DNA from: Thermoanaerobacter kivui | Lineage (GTDB): Bacteria; Bacillota; Thermoanaerobacteria; Thermoanaerobacterales; Thermoanaerobacteraceae | DNA: 64,000 bases | NCBI RefSeq assembly: GCF_000763575.1 | Contig: NZ_CP009170.1 | Span: forward strand, 1,863,501-1,927,500 | Reading direction: 5' to 3' | Shown: in pieces, positions 1 through 8,653 of the stretch | Layout of the letters: the number at the start of each line of letters is the position of its first letter | Position numbering within the stretch: the stretch's first letter is position 1 | Position numbers and translations under genes: made by a program | Notes under the pieces: model-generated | Seen by the model: only the letters and a program-made list of their open reading frames with translations | The model's database searches: none | What the model was told of the DNA's origin: nothing

Positions 1-584
1 GAAAGTATTGCTGCATCTAATGTAGCTTGCATATCAGGATTAACTGTTTCGACAGCTCCTAAAACTGCAACCCTTGGAGCATCAATTCCAATTTGCCTTG
101 CAACGTCTACTGCATTTAAAATTATGTCTATTTTCACTTTCAAATCAGGGGCAATGTTCATTGCCGCATCTGTCAAAAGTATAAGCCTGTTATAAGGAGA
201 CTCAAAAACAGCTACATGGCTTAACGTTCTACCAGTTCGAAGACCAATTTCCTTATCTAAAACAACCCTTAATATCTCCGCCGTCTGTACAAGGCCTTTC
301 ATCAATATGTCCGCTTTGCCTTCACTCACAATCTTTACAGCTTCGCGACAAGCTTCTAAGTTATTTTTTGTATCTATTATTTCGTGCTCTTTTAAAGGCA
401 TTAATATTGAAGATGCTATCCTTTCTATTTTTTCTTTATCACCAACTAATATGGCTTTTACTATGCCTCTTTCATGAGCTTCTTTAATCGCTTCTAATAC
501 ATCTTCATCCGCCGCTTGAGCTACTGCTATAGTTTTGGGAGGCAAGTCTTTTACGTAATTATACATTTCTTCAAATGTTCTCAT
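1..584 (-). CDS. ptb: phosphate butyryltransferase, partial (cut by window edge)
   Basis: The first 194 or so codons of a phosphate acyltransferase whose C-terminal part lies outside the window. The start is the ATG at 584, with a GAGGTG ribosome site that overlaps the end of the upstream kinase gene. The translated N terminus begins MRTFEEMYNYVKDL and contains the VGDKEKIERIA and LTDAAMNIAPDLK segments typical of Ptb/Pta-family enzymes. Known role: interconverts butyryl-CoA and butyryl phosphate (often also branched acyl-CoAs). It lies 13 bp downstream of butyrate kinase on the same strand, the classical buk/ptb pairing, so substrate-level phosphorylation or acyl salvage is the inferred role. 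A general phosphate acetyl/butyryltransferase cannot be excluded without the C terminus. Confidence 0.85.
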   Translation of the reverse strand, partial: MRTFEEMYNYVKDLPPKTIAVAQAADEDVLEAIKEAHERGIVKAILVGDKEKIERIASSILMPLKEHEIIDTKNNLEACREAVKIVSEGKADILMKGLVQTAEILRVVLDKEIGLRTGRTLSHVAVFESPYNRLILLTDAAMNIAPDLKVKIDIILNAVDVARQIGIDAPRVAVLGAVETVNPDMQATLDAAIL

Positions 585-597
585 ATCCTACACCTCA

Positions 598-1668
598 TCA
601 GTTATAAATCTTGGGCTTTTCAATATTTCTTAAAACCCTCAATGCACCATCTCTTAAAGCTTCCATTTCATCTCCCCCTGGATATAGGGTTATTGGTGCA
701 ATAAAGCTGGTCATATCAATGATTATCTCTATTAGTCGTTTAGAATAAGCAAGTCCACCAGTTAAAATTATTGATTTCACATCCCCCTTTAATACTGCCG
801 CCATTCTGCCAATTTCCTTTGCAATTTGATAAGCCATAGCTTCAAAAACTAATTTAGCTTTTTTATCACCATTTTGTATGCGTCTCTCTACTTCTCTCGC
901 ATCATTTGTCCCAAGATGGGCTACCATTCCGCCCATACCTACAACTTTTTTCTTCATCTCATCAAAACTGTATTTACCAGAATAACAAAGGTCAACAGCT
1001 TTCATCGATGGCAGGCTGCCTGTCCTCTCAGGTGAAAAGGGCCCCATTTGATTTGCATTGTTTACATCTACAATTTTTCCTCCCGTTATCGCCGCTACCG
1101 AAATACCTCCCCCCATATGAGCCACAACAAGATTCAATTTCTCTTCTTTAATACCATTTTCCCTTGCATATCGATGAACACACGCTTTTATGTTTAAAGC
1201 ATGAGATTGGCTTTTTCTTGGAAGTTCAGGGAGGCCAGAAATTCTTGCAACATCTTCCATTTCATCAACAGCTACAGGATCTAATGTATAAACAGGAATA
1301 TTATACTTATCTCCTATAGCTCTTCCAATTAGTCCACCGAGATTTGAAGCATGTTCACCTCCAACTCCCTTTCTCAAATCCTCAAGCATAATATCGTTTA
1401 CAAGATAAGTACCACTTTGGACCGGCTTTATAAGTCCACCTCTTACCACAATTGCAGATATTTCTTTCAACTTTATGTTATTTTGCTCTATCCAATAATT
1501 TATAGCATTTAACCTTAAATCAAATTGCTCAATGATACTCTTATATTTTTTAAGCGCTTCAATGTCGTGGGCAATCTCTGTTTTTACAATTTCTCTTTCC
1601 TCTTCATACAACGCCACTTTAGTAGAAGTAGAACCCGGATTGATAACTAAAACTTTCAACAGGTTCAC
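598..1668 (-). CDS. buk: butyrate kinase
   Basis: A 356-residue acetokinase-family (ASKHA fold) protein. The N terminus carries the phosphate-binding signature NPGSTSTKVA at residues 10-19, and later segments AHMGGGISV and LTGGLAYSKRL match butyrate kinases (usual length about 355). Known reaction: butyryl phosphate plus ADP gives butyrate plus ATP, in the cytoplasm. It is followed by ptb with a 13-bp gap, so the two form an operon. Branched-chain fatty acid kinase activity is common in this family, so the physiological substrate could be isobutyrate or isovalerate. The start with the NLLKVLVINPG context is the first Met of the frame and has a GGGGCAGGTG element upstream. Confidence 0.93.
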   Translation of the reverse strand: MNLLKVLVINPGSTSTKVALYEEEREIVKTEIAHDIEALKKYKSIIEQFDLRLNAINYWIEQNNIKLKEISAIVVRGGLIKPVQSGTYLVNDIMLEDLRKGVGGEHASNLGGLIGRAIGDKYNIPVYTLDPVAVDEMEDVARISGLPELPRKSQSHALNIKACVHRYARENGIKEEKLNLVVAHMGGGISVAAITGGKIVDVNNANQMGPFSPERTGSLPSMKAVDLCYSGKYSFDEMKKKVVGMGGMVAHLGTNDAREVERRIQNGDKKAKLVFEAMAYQIAKEIGRMAAVLKGDVKSIILTGGLAYSKRLIEIIIDMTSFIAPITLYPGGDEMEALRDGALRVLRNIEKPKIYN

Positions 1669-1845
1669 CTGCCCCTTCTTAATACATAATATGATGTTCT
1701 ATTACAATTTTTGAGTGTTATTAAAAATTTTTTAACCTTACAATATTTTAATTCTACATATTTGTCAAAAATCCTTCTTTTAAATTAAAATTTTTTTATA
1801 ATAGGTTTATATTTTGTGGAATTGATAGAGTTTTAAGTAAATTAA

Positions 1846-1868
1846 TAAGCGGGTATCCCCCGCTTTTA
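1846..1868 (-). terminator. hairpin at the end of cdaR
   Basis: Inverted repeat AAGCGGGGGATACCCGCTT on the minus strand directly after the cdaR stop codon, with an A/T-rich tail (ATTAATTT) rather than a clean T run. It probably ends the cdaA-cdaR transcript before buk-ptb. Termination efficiency is uncertain because the U tract is weak. Confidence 0.45.
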
Positions 1869-3056
1869 TTGGATATTTACAGTTACTTTATCAGGCTTTA
1901 TTTTTATTATTTGTAAGTTTAGATTAGTCGTTACATTTACAGCCAAAGAATGCGTACCAGGTGATAAATTAGTTACATCTATATATGCATTGAAATCTGC
2001 AGAAGTAACTCCATCAACAATGCTTTCAGGTCCAGATACTGTTACAATTATTTCCGGATTTTGAATTACAGCATTTTTGTTATCTGCTCCTCTTATATCT
2101 ATATTGCTTATAGTAATCTCTTTAGTTGCTATTTTTTGTATATCTATATATACTTTTGCATTAATATCGCTTTTAACAAGTTTCACACCATCTGGCAAAT
2201 CAAAAGGTACATTTAAAGTGACAGGTTCATTTTTACCAGAAATATCGATTTGCTTAGTGCTTATAGATTTTATCGTATTTAGGACAGTCTCATCACCAGT
2301 AATATATACGTACTCTGGCAGTACATTTACAGATGATATCATATATCCTTCCATTGGTTTCCCGAATATTTTAGGAACTACAGGCACACGAATAGATTTA
2401 TTTACGGGAATATACACTTCAACAAGATTAGGAGTAATAGTAACGCCTTTTACTTCTTTTCCTTCTCTGTCAACAGCAACCACTGGAACAGAGATTTTTA
2501 TATCTTCTTTTTTATAAGAAACATTGACCCCAGCTATAACATTTTTTATAAGATTAATTTTGCTTTCTGGCCCAATCACTAATACCTCTCCTGGCGTTGG
2601 AACAGCAGGTTGCATAGCATAGCCATCCATCACATTGCCAATTATTTTTACGGTAACCTGCATTTGCGTTTTTGCAATTTTATCTATTTCTACTTTTATT
2701 TCTGGCGGATTTATTGAAACTAATGAGACATTTCTAGGTAATCCTTCTACTGTAACAGGAATAACATTTGTCCCATTAGAATTTACTCTGCTTAAATCTG
2801 CAAAAACTGATATATTCTGAGCTGCTATATTTAAAACATCACTGCGCCTTCCTCTTACTTTTACATTCACCGTATAATTTTTTTCATCTAAAACAATAAG
2901 TCCTTTTTTCTCTAATGTATCGCTATTAATCAATTTGACAGGCACATTGCTTATTTCATAAGGAATTTCTGGATTCTCTTCTCCCATTACATAAAGCCAC
3001 AGTAAAAAAGCCAATACCAGTGACAGCAATTTTATTGTAAAGTCTTTAGTCAGCAT
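1866..3056 (-). CDS. cdaR: CdaR/YbbR-domain regulator of diadenylate cyclase
   Basis: A 396-residue protein with one N-terminal membrane anchor (about residues 8-24, LLSLVLAFLLWLYVMGE) followed by repeated YbbR domains, seen as recurring beta-rich stretches of the type V.V.G....D......I.A..DLS. Known family role: extracytoplasmic partner that binds and modulates the cyclic-di-AMP synthase CdaA. It overlaps the 3' end of cdaA by 11 bp, as expected for translational coupling. In many Firmicutes glmM follows next; here the following genes are buk and ptb, so the usual cdaA-cdaR-glmM trio is broken. Confidence 0.88.
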   Translation of the reverse strand: MLTKDFTIKLLSLVLAFLLWLYVMGEENPEIPYEISNVPVKLINSDTLEKKGLIVLDEKNYTVNVKVRGRRSDVLNIAAQNISVFADLSRVNSNGTNVIPVTVEGLPRNVSLVSINPPEIKVEIDKIAKTQMQVTVKIIGNVMDGYAMQPAVPTPGEVLVIGPESKINLIKNVIAGVNVSYKKEDIKISVPVVAVDREGKEVKGVTITPNLVEVYIPVNKSIRVPVVPKIFGKPMEGYMISSVNVLPEYVYITGDETVLNTIKSISTKQIDISGKNEPVTLNVPFDLPDGVKLVKSDINAKVYIDIQKIATKEITISNIDIRGADNKNAVIQNPEIIVTVSGPESIVDGVTSADFNAYIDVTNLSPGTHSLAVNVTTNLNLQIIKIKPDKVTVNIQ

Positions 3057-3888
3057 GTTTGTTCCCCCATTTTTTCCATACAGGCTTCTTGTTTTCTTTT
3101 ACTTCAAAGATGCTGGACAATACCTCTTTCAAAGTCTTTGCATCTAGATGCCTTGAAAGCCTGCCATTTTGCGCAAGAGATATAGTGCCTGTCTCTTCAG
3201 AAACGATTATCGCTACTGCATCAGATATTTCAGTAACACCTATTCCCGCTCTATGACGTGTTCCTAATTCACTACTTAGATTTTGGTTGTCTGTTAAAGG
3301 CAAAAAGCAACCTGCCGCCATAATTCTATCTCCACGAATTATGACAGCTCCATCGTGTAAGGGCGTATTAGGTATAAAGGTATTTATTAAAAGCTCACTG
3401 GAAATTTTAGAATCCATGGCTATGCCAGTTTCAATAAGCTCATTAAGGCCTGTCTCCCTTTCTAAAACAATTAAAGCTCCTATTTTTGAGCGGGACAAAA
3501 ATTGCACTGCATCGCATATCTCTCCCAAAACCTCAGACATATCTTTTTCCTCTTCATTAAAAAAGAAGAAATTCTTGCCTAAGAAGCCACTCCTACCTAA
3601 AGACTCTAATCCACGCCTTAACTCCGGTTGAAAAACAATTAAAAGCGCAATAACTCCTACAGTCATAGCATTTCGCAATATATAATTGACTGTCCTAAGT
3701 TGCAGCCATTCGCTCAATTTAGTGATGACAATGAGCACAGCAAGACCCTTAAGTAACTGTTCCGCTCTTGTTTTGTGTATTACCATAATTAAGCGATACA
3801 TGACATAGGCTATTATTAAAATATCTATAACGTCAGTAATTCGCATCGTTTTTATGATATCTATAAGTCCATTAAACAAAAAATTCAC
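3046..3888 (-). CDS. cdaA: diadenylate cyclase CdaA
   Basis: A 280-residue membrane-anchored DisA_N-type cyclase. Three hydrophobic segments fill roughly residues 15-88, followed by the catalytic domain with the DGA motif at 179-181 and RHR at 211-213, both needed for joining two ATP molecules into cyclic-di-AMP. Length and layout match CdaA (YbbP) rather than DisA. It is transcribed just ahead of cdaR with an 11-bp overlap. Cyclic-di-AMP controls potassium and osmotic balance and cell-wall homeostasis in Firmicutes; no target riboswitch was recognised in this window. Confidence 0.93.
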   Translation of the reverse strand: MNFLFNGLIDIIKTMRITDVIDILIIAYVMYRLIMVIHKTRAEQLLKGLAVLIVITKLSEWLQLRTVNYILRNAMTVGVIALLIVFQPELRRGLESLGRSGFLGKNFFFFNEEEKDMSEVLGEICDAVQFLSRSKIGALIVLERETGLNELIETGIAMDSKISSELLINTFIPNTPLHDGAVIIRGDRIMAAGCFLPLTDNQNLSSELGTRHRAGIGVTEISDAVAIIVSEETGTISLAQNGRLSRHLDAKTLKEVLSSIFEVKENKKPVWKKWGNKHAD

Positions 3889-3925
3889 CTCTCAAGGCTT
3901 TGTGGTAAATTGTGTGTACATATTA

Positions 3926-3931
3926 ATTATA
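3926..3931 (-). promoter_or_regulatory. candidate -10 box for cdaA-cdaR
   Basis: A perfect TATAAT on the minus strand about 40 bp ahead of the cdaA start, in the divergent region with the BON gene. The -35 region is A/T-rich and not clearly conserved, so this is a weak call. Confidence 0.35.
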
Positions 3932-4020
3932 CAACAAATTTGAATAAAAAATAATTTAAACTGAATTAAATTTTAATTAAAGTGGAAAAATTATTTTAGC
4001 AAAAAATAAGGAGGATGAAA

Positions 4021-4680
4021 ATGAATAAAGATAAAATTATAGAAAAAAATATAAAGGAAAAATTAGAAAAGGAAAAGGTCTCTTACGGAGTAGATATAAA
4101 TGTCCGGTGTATCAATGGTCATGTAACTTTGTATGGAATAGTAGATAACTTATCCGAAAAAAATCACGCTCAAAAAATAGCAGAAAGCGTAGAAGGCGTA
4201 AAAAAAGTAGAAAATAACATCACAATTGCAATAGACAGCAAAATAACAGACAAAGATATAAAGGAGAGTGTTTTGAGAAATCTTCAGAACTCCAAATTTC
4301 ATGAAGAAATAGGAGAATTAGGTGTTGATGTAACCGACGGTATCGTAACTTTATATGGAAAGATTAATAACGCACAGCAAGAAATAGAAAGCATAAGTCA
4401 AGCAGCCCAAGCCATGGGTGTCAAAAGTGTAATAAGCAAATTAGAACTTAACAAAGAACATAAAATAGATGATGTGTCTATTGTAAATTTAGTAGTACAA
4501 AAGCTGTCTCGTTATGATTTGAGTTTGCCTGATTTAGTTATTACAGCAAACAACGGGACAGTAACATTAAGTGGATATGTAAATAATTTAAAAGAAAAAG
4601 AATTAGCCAATGAAGCAGCTCAAAGCGTAAATGGGGTAAAAAAAGTGATAAATCATATAAAAATTAGAGAGAAGTCATAG
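4021..4680 (+). CDS. triple BON-domain protein
   Basis: A cytoplasmic-looking protein of about 219 residues with no signal peptide and three tandem BON domains (roughly 5-72, 80-145, 152-218). Each ends in a pattern of the type G.V.L.G.V.......A...A..V.GVK.V. BON domains are thought to bind phospholipids or other hydrophobic ligands and occur in osmotic-stress and transport proteins. The start is placed at 4021 because AAGGAGG (4008-4014) abuts the in-frame ATG at 4015 and is correctly spaced only for the second ATG. The gene stands alone on the plus strand, divergent from cdaA. The family is clear; the function of this member is not known. Confidence 0.85.
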   Translation: MNKDKIIEKNIKEKLEKEKVSYGVDINVRCINGHVTLYGIVDNLSEKNHAQKIAESVEGVKKVENNITIAIDSKITDKDIKESVLRNLQNSKFHEEIGELGVDVTDGIVTLYGKINNAQQEIESISQAAQAMGVKSVISKLELNKEHKIDDVSIVNLVVQKLSRYDLSLPDLVITANNGTVTLSGYVNNLKEKELANEAAQSVNGVKKVINHIKIREKS

Positions 4681-4689
4681 AAGGGTATG

Positions 4690-5104
4690 TCATTCTATGA
4701 CTTCTACTCTTATGTCATTCTTTTCTACTTCTTTTTTCAATGGATTTATCACATCTTTATGAAGTATAACATCCAGAGCAGACCTTAAAGACTTGCCTAC
4801 TATTATCTCAGTTATATTATTTTCTTTTGCGAATTCTGCCAGCGTTTTTGAGATTTTTTTACCCACCAAAATAGAAACTCTTCCACCCATTTTTTGTGCT
4901 AAATCAAAGAGCTCAAGAAGAACTTTGTTTTTTTTTAAAATCTGTTGATATGTCATTATTTTTATTAACGTATACAACACAAAATTCGCCATTAGTTTCT
5001 CTTGCTCTTTCAGCACCTCTTTCCACAAGCCTGCGGCAGCTTTTTTGCGGGGTTACGCAAACCATGATCCTGCTCTTTACGCCAGGCTCGTAACTTAAAA
5101 CCAT
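4690..5104 (-). pseudogene. KdpD-type universal stress domain protein, frameshifted
   Basis: Two overlapping reading frames together spell one USP-like domain. The upstream frame starts at 5104 and contains MVCVTPQKSCRRLVERGAE; the downstream frame continues with ILVGKKISKTLAEFAKE and ITEIIVGKS. They join at a run of nine A residues (minus strand of 4928-4936), where the first frame runs on to a premature stop nine codons later. The sequence resembles the nucleotide-binding stress domain found in KdpD sensor kinases, but no kinase domain follows, so the intact protein would be about 137 residues. A single-base slip in the homopolymer explains the break; real mutation, sequencing error and transcriptional slippage are all possible. 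Confidence 0.65.
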
Positions 5105-5212
5105 TTTAAGAAAACCCTTTTCAGGTGCAATACTCTTTCATTTAATATTATATGTGAATTTTCTATCTTACGTCAAATCTTTGCACAAGGCTTCAACTTT
5201 CTCTACTCCTTA

Positions 5213-5410
5213 TTACCTCCATTTCCTTAAGTTTTTCATAAATTCTCTTAAGTATATTACATCTTCTTTAGAAGGCAGCATTTTCCCATATACCGTTTCA
5301 TTGTATATACGTGTCACGTTATCAAAACCTAAAAAACCGTGTATTACCACCAGCGACAGACATGCTGTCATAATATATTCAAACAGATTTTGCTTTAAAT
5401 CTTTTGCCAT
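5213..5410 (-). pseudogene. short membrane-anchored remnant, probably start of a lost gene
   Basis: A 65-codon frame beginning MAKDLKQNLFEYIM with one hydrophobic stretch (about 12-28) and ending LREFMKNLRKWR. The frame directly follows the decayed DUF58 sequence, where moxR-DUF58 operons usually carry a transglutaminase-like membrane protein. I infer a truncated N terminus of that third gene. It has no recognised domain, so this is a contextual call only; it could still be expressed as a small protein. Confidence 0.35.
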
Positions 5411-5431
5411 TGTATTTCCCCCAAAGGACAA

Positions 5432-5814
5432 CTTTAATATCGAGTTTATTGATTTTCTCTTCTATTTCTTTTGGGTTGTTTACATAATAAATTATTAAGT
5501 CTCTGTTTCTTCTTAAGTTGGACAGCTCACCCAAAATAACATTATCTAAATAAATAAGGAGTTATTAGAATAAGTGTCACATCATAAGGAATGCTTTTGC
5601 ACAGCCTTAAAAAGTCTTCTAAATTTCTTTCATAAACGGGAAAATTTTTCAAAGAAGCAGTCATAAAAGCTGTAAAATCCCTTATGGTTTTACCCCTTAC
5701 CTGCATTTTTCCAGTGTTATGGTCTATAAGGCTTATGGGGATGTTGCTGGAAAGGCAAAATTTTGCTATAGAAACCATGCACTCTGCGCAATTTTCATCT
5801 AAAAATCCGTGCAC
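5432..5814 (-). pseudogene. DUF58-domain protein, C-terminal remnant
   Basis: The frame from 5814 reads VSIAKFCLSSNIPISLI and later KTIRDFTAFMTASL, typical of the C-terminal half of DUF58 (von Willebrand-like) proteins that travel with MoxR ATPases. Near 5545 the frame is lost; after a shift the continuation reads ILGELSNLRRNRDLIIYYV and then VVLWGKYN, which belongs to the same family end. The N-terminal half is missing, deleted together with the end of moxR. This is a dead gene. Confidence 0.6.
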
Positions 5815-5865
5815 ATCATTTAAAAAGTGATTTTTATCAAGATCCCAGATAAAGGTAATTTAAAA

Positions 5866-6093
5866 CTATAAAAAAAGCAAACTCATAAACAAGAAAATAC
5901 AATACCTCTCCGCCGCTGAAAACAGCAAAGGCAATGCCTTTACAAGGGACGTTTTTCCAACCCCCGGCACGTCTTCTATGAGGACATGTCCTTAAGCTAG
6001 CAAAGCTATTATCACCAACTCAATAATCTTTCTTTTACCTATTATTACTTTTTCTATATTTTCTATAATTTTATCAATAATAATGTTATCCAT
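5866..6093 (-). pseudogene. MoxR AAA ATPase, N-terminal remnant
   Basis: Translation from the ATG at 6093 gives MDNIIIDKIIENIEKVIIGK and, after an in-frame TAA, GHVLIEDVPGVGKTSLVKAL, the MoxR Walker A region. Residue context suggests that a glutamate codon (GAA) became TAA. About ten codons after LPLLFSAAERYC the frame ends at TAG (5866-5868) and homology stops. It lies immediately ahead of the DUF58 remnant, so the two record a single decayed moxR-DUF58 operon with an internal deletion near 5815-5865. Confidence 0.65.
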
Positions 6094-6113
6094 TTTTACC
6101 TCCGCCATTTACA

Positions 6114-6746
6114 TCAAATTATTTTTAAAAGTTCCATCATGTCATCAATTACATAGGTAGGTTTTGCCTCCTCTATGAGGCTAAAAGGTAGGACTGTCCA
6201 CTTAACAGCCACGCTATTTACACCAGCGTTATAAGCGCATAATATATCATAAGGGCTATCTCCCACCATTAAAGCATTTTCTCTGTCTATCTTTAATAGT
6301 TCTAAAGCTTTTAAAATCGGGTCAGGATGCGGTTTGTGCTTTTCTGTATCTTCTAATGCCACAATTGTATCAAAATATTTTTCAATGTTAAAAAGCTTTA
6401 ACCCCCTTATAGCCAAATCTCTTCTCTTAGATGTAACTATACCCATTTTTATACCATTATTATACATTAATTCGAGGGCTTTTTTTACATCTTCCCTTAT
6501 TTTTGTGTATTTATCGTGATTCATCTCGTTATAATTTCTATAAGTATCAATCAACAATCCTCATTTATCTTCACTAAACCTCTTTAAAGTTGTAGGAAGA
6601 GGTTCTCCAAAATAAGGTATGACATCCTCTGGTTTTATTGTATACCCTAAATGTTGTTCTATTGTGTATTTAAAAGATTCTATAATAAGTTCGTTCGTGT
6701 CAATAATTGTACCATCCAAATCAAAAAGTACTGTTGTTATCCCCAT
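6114..6746 (-). pseudogene. HAD-family phosphatase (PpaX/Gph type) with in-frame TGA
   Basis: The first part (from the ATG at 6746, RBS GGGAG) contains the nucleophile motif LFDLDGTIIDT. The second part contains GIVTSKRRDLA (motif II) and KPHPDPILKAL plus MVGDSPYDI (motifs III and IV), so all catalytic motifs of a phosphoglycolate phosphatase or pyrophosphatase PpaX are encoded. They are in the same frame but separated by one TGA (6561-6563), at a place where family members often have an ordinary residue. I read it as a nonsense mutation; re-initiation at the following TTG would give only an inactive C-terminal piece. Confidence 0.7.
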
Positions 6747-6832
6747 ATTATCTCCCTTCATAAATATCTTCGCTTATTTTAGTATACAAAAAAAATTCCC
6801 TCATAACAAGGGGCAAAGTCTAACAAAACTTA

Positions 6833-7510
6833 TTATTCTGAAACTTGTTTAAAATAATGGATTATGCCTTTATATATTGCCCAAGCAATTTTATATTGAT
6901 ACTTTTCGTCATTTAAAAGCCTTTCTTCTTCAGGGTTTGACATGAAACCGCATTCTACAATGACCGCCGGCATTTTAGCGTTTCGCAAAATATAATAGCT
7001 GTTAGAACTTTTTGCCATTCTGTCATTGCTAGGGTCTAAAGTATTTCTTAACTCTTGCTGAATAAGTTCTGCCAACAATTTACCTTTTTCAGAGTTGTTT
7101 TGATAAAATACTTGTGCTCCTTTATATTTTGACTGACTAAAACTGTTTAAATGAATGCTAATCAAAATGTCTCCCATCGCTTCATTTGCTTTAACAACCC
7201 TATTTTTTAAATCCTTTGAAAGTGAAGCATCAGACAAAGTATCGTCTTCTCTCGTCATTATCACAAGGCCTCCACTCTCTTCTATAAGCTCTTTCAGTTT
7301 TTGCGCAATCTCGAGATTTAACTCGTCTTCGTCCTTACCGTATTTCCCCGGCTTTCCAGGGTCATGCCCGCCATGACCTGCATCTATCACAATGACTTTG
7401 TTCATTATTGGAACAAATTTAAAAGCAGGTATATATCTCTCTTTTGCATTATATAACGCTATTATTAAGCCTACAATCATTAAAAACACTGCCCATCTTG
7501 TAAGCCTCAT
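6833..7510 (-). CDS. cwlD: N-acetylmuramoyl-L-alanine amidase CwlD
   Basis: A protein of about 225 residues with an N-terminal membrane segment (about 6-22) and an Amidase_3 domain. Visible zinc-ligand and catalytic motifs are VIDAGHGGHDPG, the central SIHLNSF, and the C-terminal VIVECGFMSNPEEE. Known role: together with PdaA it makes muramic delta-lactam in the spore cortex, needed for germination. A start at 7510 is favoured because the GGGG ribosome site lies eight bases ahead of it; an in-frame GTG sits at 7516. It is monocistronic and divergent from the LysM gene; both are plausible spore genes. Confidence 0.85.
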   Translation of the reverse strand: MRLTRWAVFLMIVGLIIALYNAKERYIPAFKFVPIMNKVIVIDAGHGGHDPGKPGKYGKDEDELNLEIAQKLKELIEESGGLVIMTREDDTLSDASLSKDLKNRVVKANEAMGDILISIHLNSFSQSKYKGAQVFYQNNSEKGKLLAELIQQELRNTLDPSNDRMAKSSNSYYILRNAKMPAVIVECGFMSNPEEERLLNDEKYQYKIAWAIYKGIIHYFKQVSE

Positions 7511-7615
7511 GTCCACATCCCCTTCTCTTTTAGTAAAAATTATTCACTTAAAAGACTTTATATGTCACTTAATAAGAAAATTCACATATTATGATTAAAG
7601 AAAGGGGGTAAAAAC

Positions 7616-8614
7616 ATGGTTACTCTGGAATTCACATATGTAGTACAACCAGGAGATACGATATTTTCAATTGCTAAAAAGTTTAACACTTCAGTTGATG
7701 CCATTATCGCAAGAAACAATATCATAAATCCATCTTTGATATATCCAGGACAAACGCTTATCATTCCGGTACAAGGAAATTATTATACTGTGCAGCCGGG
7801 AGATACGCTATATCTTATAGCTCAAAAGTTCAACGTCCCTTATGAAGCTATTATTTACACAAACAACCTCACATATCCCTATACCATATATCCGGGGCAA
7901 AGACTGTTTATTCCTGGAGCATCAACAACAGCACCACAGCCTGTTCTACCTCCCCAAACTCCTCCTCAAAGGCCTTGCCCAACTTATTACACTGTACAAC
8001 CAGGTGATACTTTGTGGAGTATAGCCCAAAAATTTGGGGTGTCAGTAGATGCACTAATTAAAGCAAATTACTTGGTAAATCCAAACTTGATATACGCCGG
8101 CCAAACTTTGATAATCCCTTGTCCTACATCGCCACCTATTGAATACCCCACACTAAAGATTGGAGATAGAGGGCCCTTTGTAGTAAATCTCCAAGCAAGG
8201 CTAAAATCCTTAGGTTTTGACCCCGGCCCTATTGATGGAATCTTCGGTTCAAAAACAGAAGCAGCTGTAAAAGCTTATCAACAAAACAGAGGATTGCCAG
8301 TAACAGGCATTGTCGATGATGTGACATGGAACGCCCTATTGTTCGGAACCCCACCTGTTACAACACCTACTCCATTGGGAAAAGTTTATATAGTAAAACC
8401 CGGTGACACTCTGTGGAATATAGCAAAAGCCTATAACACAACAGTATACGCCATATTAAAGGCAAATCCGGATATTAAAGACCCTAATTTAATTTACCCC
8501 GGCCAAAGAATTATAATCCCTGCTCCTTCACAGCAAACCATTCATTATCAAGAAGTACAACAAGAGGTAGTTGAAGAAGAAAAAGAAGAAGAAAAAGAAG
8601 AAGAAAAAGAATAA
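7616..8614 (+). CDS. LysM and peptidoglycan-binding domain protein, likely spore envelope
   Basis: A 332-residue protein with four LysM modules (about 7-52, 56-100, 124-169, 256-303), each with the PGDT....A..F......I...N pattern and a YPGQ..IIP end. A PG_binding_1 module (about 178-243) sits between modules three and four. Proline-rich linkers separate the blocks, and the C terminus is a run of Glu/Lys repeats (about 315-332). No signal peptide is visible, as in spore coat and cortex proteins such as SafA. RBS AAAGAAAGGGGG is well placed. Upstream, CATATTAT near 7583 resembles a mother-cell sigma-E type -10 element, which is suggestive only. Confidence 0.8.
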   Translation: MVTLEFTYVVQPGDTIFSIAKKFNTSVDAIIARNNIINPSLIYPGQTLIIPVQGNYYTVQPGDTLYLIAQKFNVPYEAIIYTNNLTYPYTIYPGQRLFIPGASTTAPQPVLPPQTPPQRPCPTYYTVQPGDTLWSIAQKFGVSVDALIKANYLVNPNLIYAGQTLIIPCPTSPPIEYPTLKIGDRGPFVVNLQARLKSLGFDPGPIDGIFGSKTEAAVKAYQQNRGLPVTGIVDDVTWNALLFGTPPVTTPTPLGKVYIVKPGDTLWNIAKAYNTTVYAILKANPDIKDPNLIYPGQRIIIPAPSQQTIHYQEVQQEVVEEEKEEEKEEEKE

Positions 8615-8621
8615 TGTAAAA

Positions 8622-8653
8622 AATAGTCAGGAAAAATCCTGACTATTTTTTTA
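8622..8653. terminator. bidirectional terminator between LysM gene and trxB
   Basis: Hairpin with arms AAAATAGTCAGG and CCTGACTATTTT around an AAAAAT loop, with A and T tracts on both sides. It sits between two convergent genes and overlaps the trxB stop codon, so it can end both transcripts. Confidence 0.85.

Noticed and set aside
4913-4940. Programmed ribosomal frameshift in the USP-like gene
   Set aside because: The A9 run is slippery, but the frame change needed is +1 (or -2), not the usual -1 on A-AAA-AAG sites, and no stimulatory structure was seen. It is kept as a pseudogene with slippage as a side possibility.
6561-6563. TGA in the HAD gene as selenocysteine
   Set aside because: HAD phosphatases have no Sec at this position, no SECIS-like hairpin was seen just after it, and the local formate dehydrogenase uses Cys.
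8560-8614. Low-complexity Glu/Lys tail of the LysM protein as a repeat expansion
   Set aside because: It is only about 18 residues, in frame, and such charged tails are common in spore envelope proteins.
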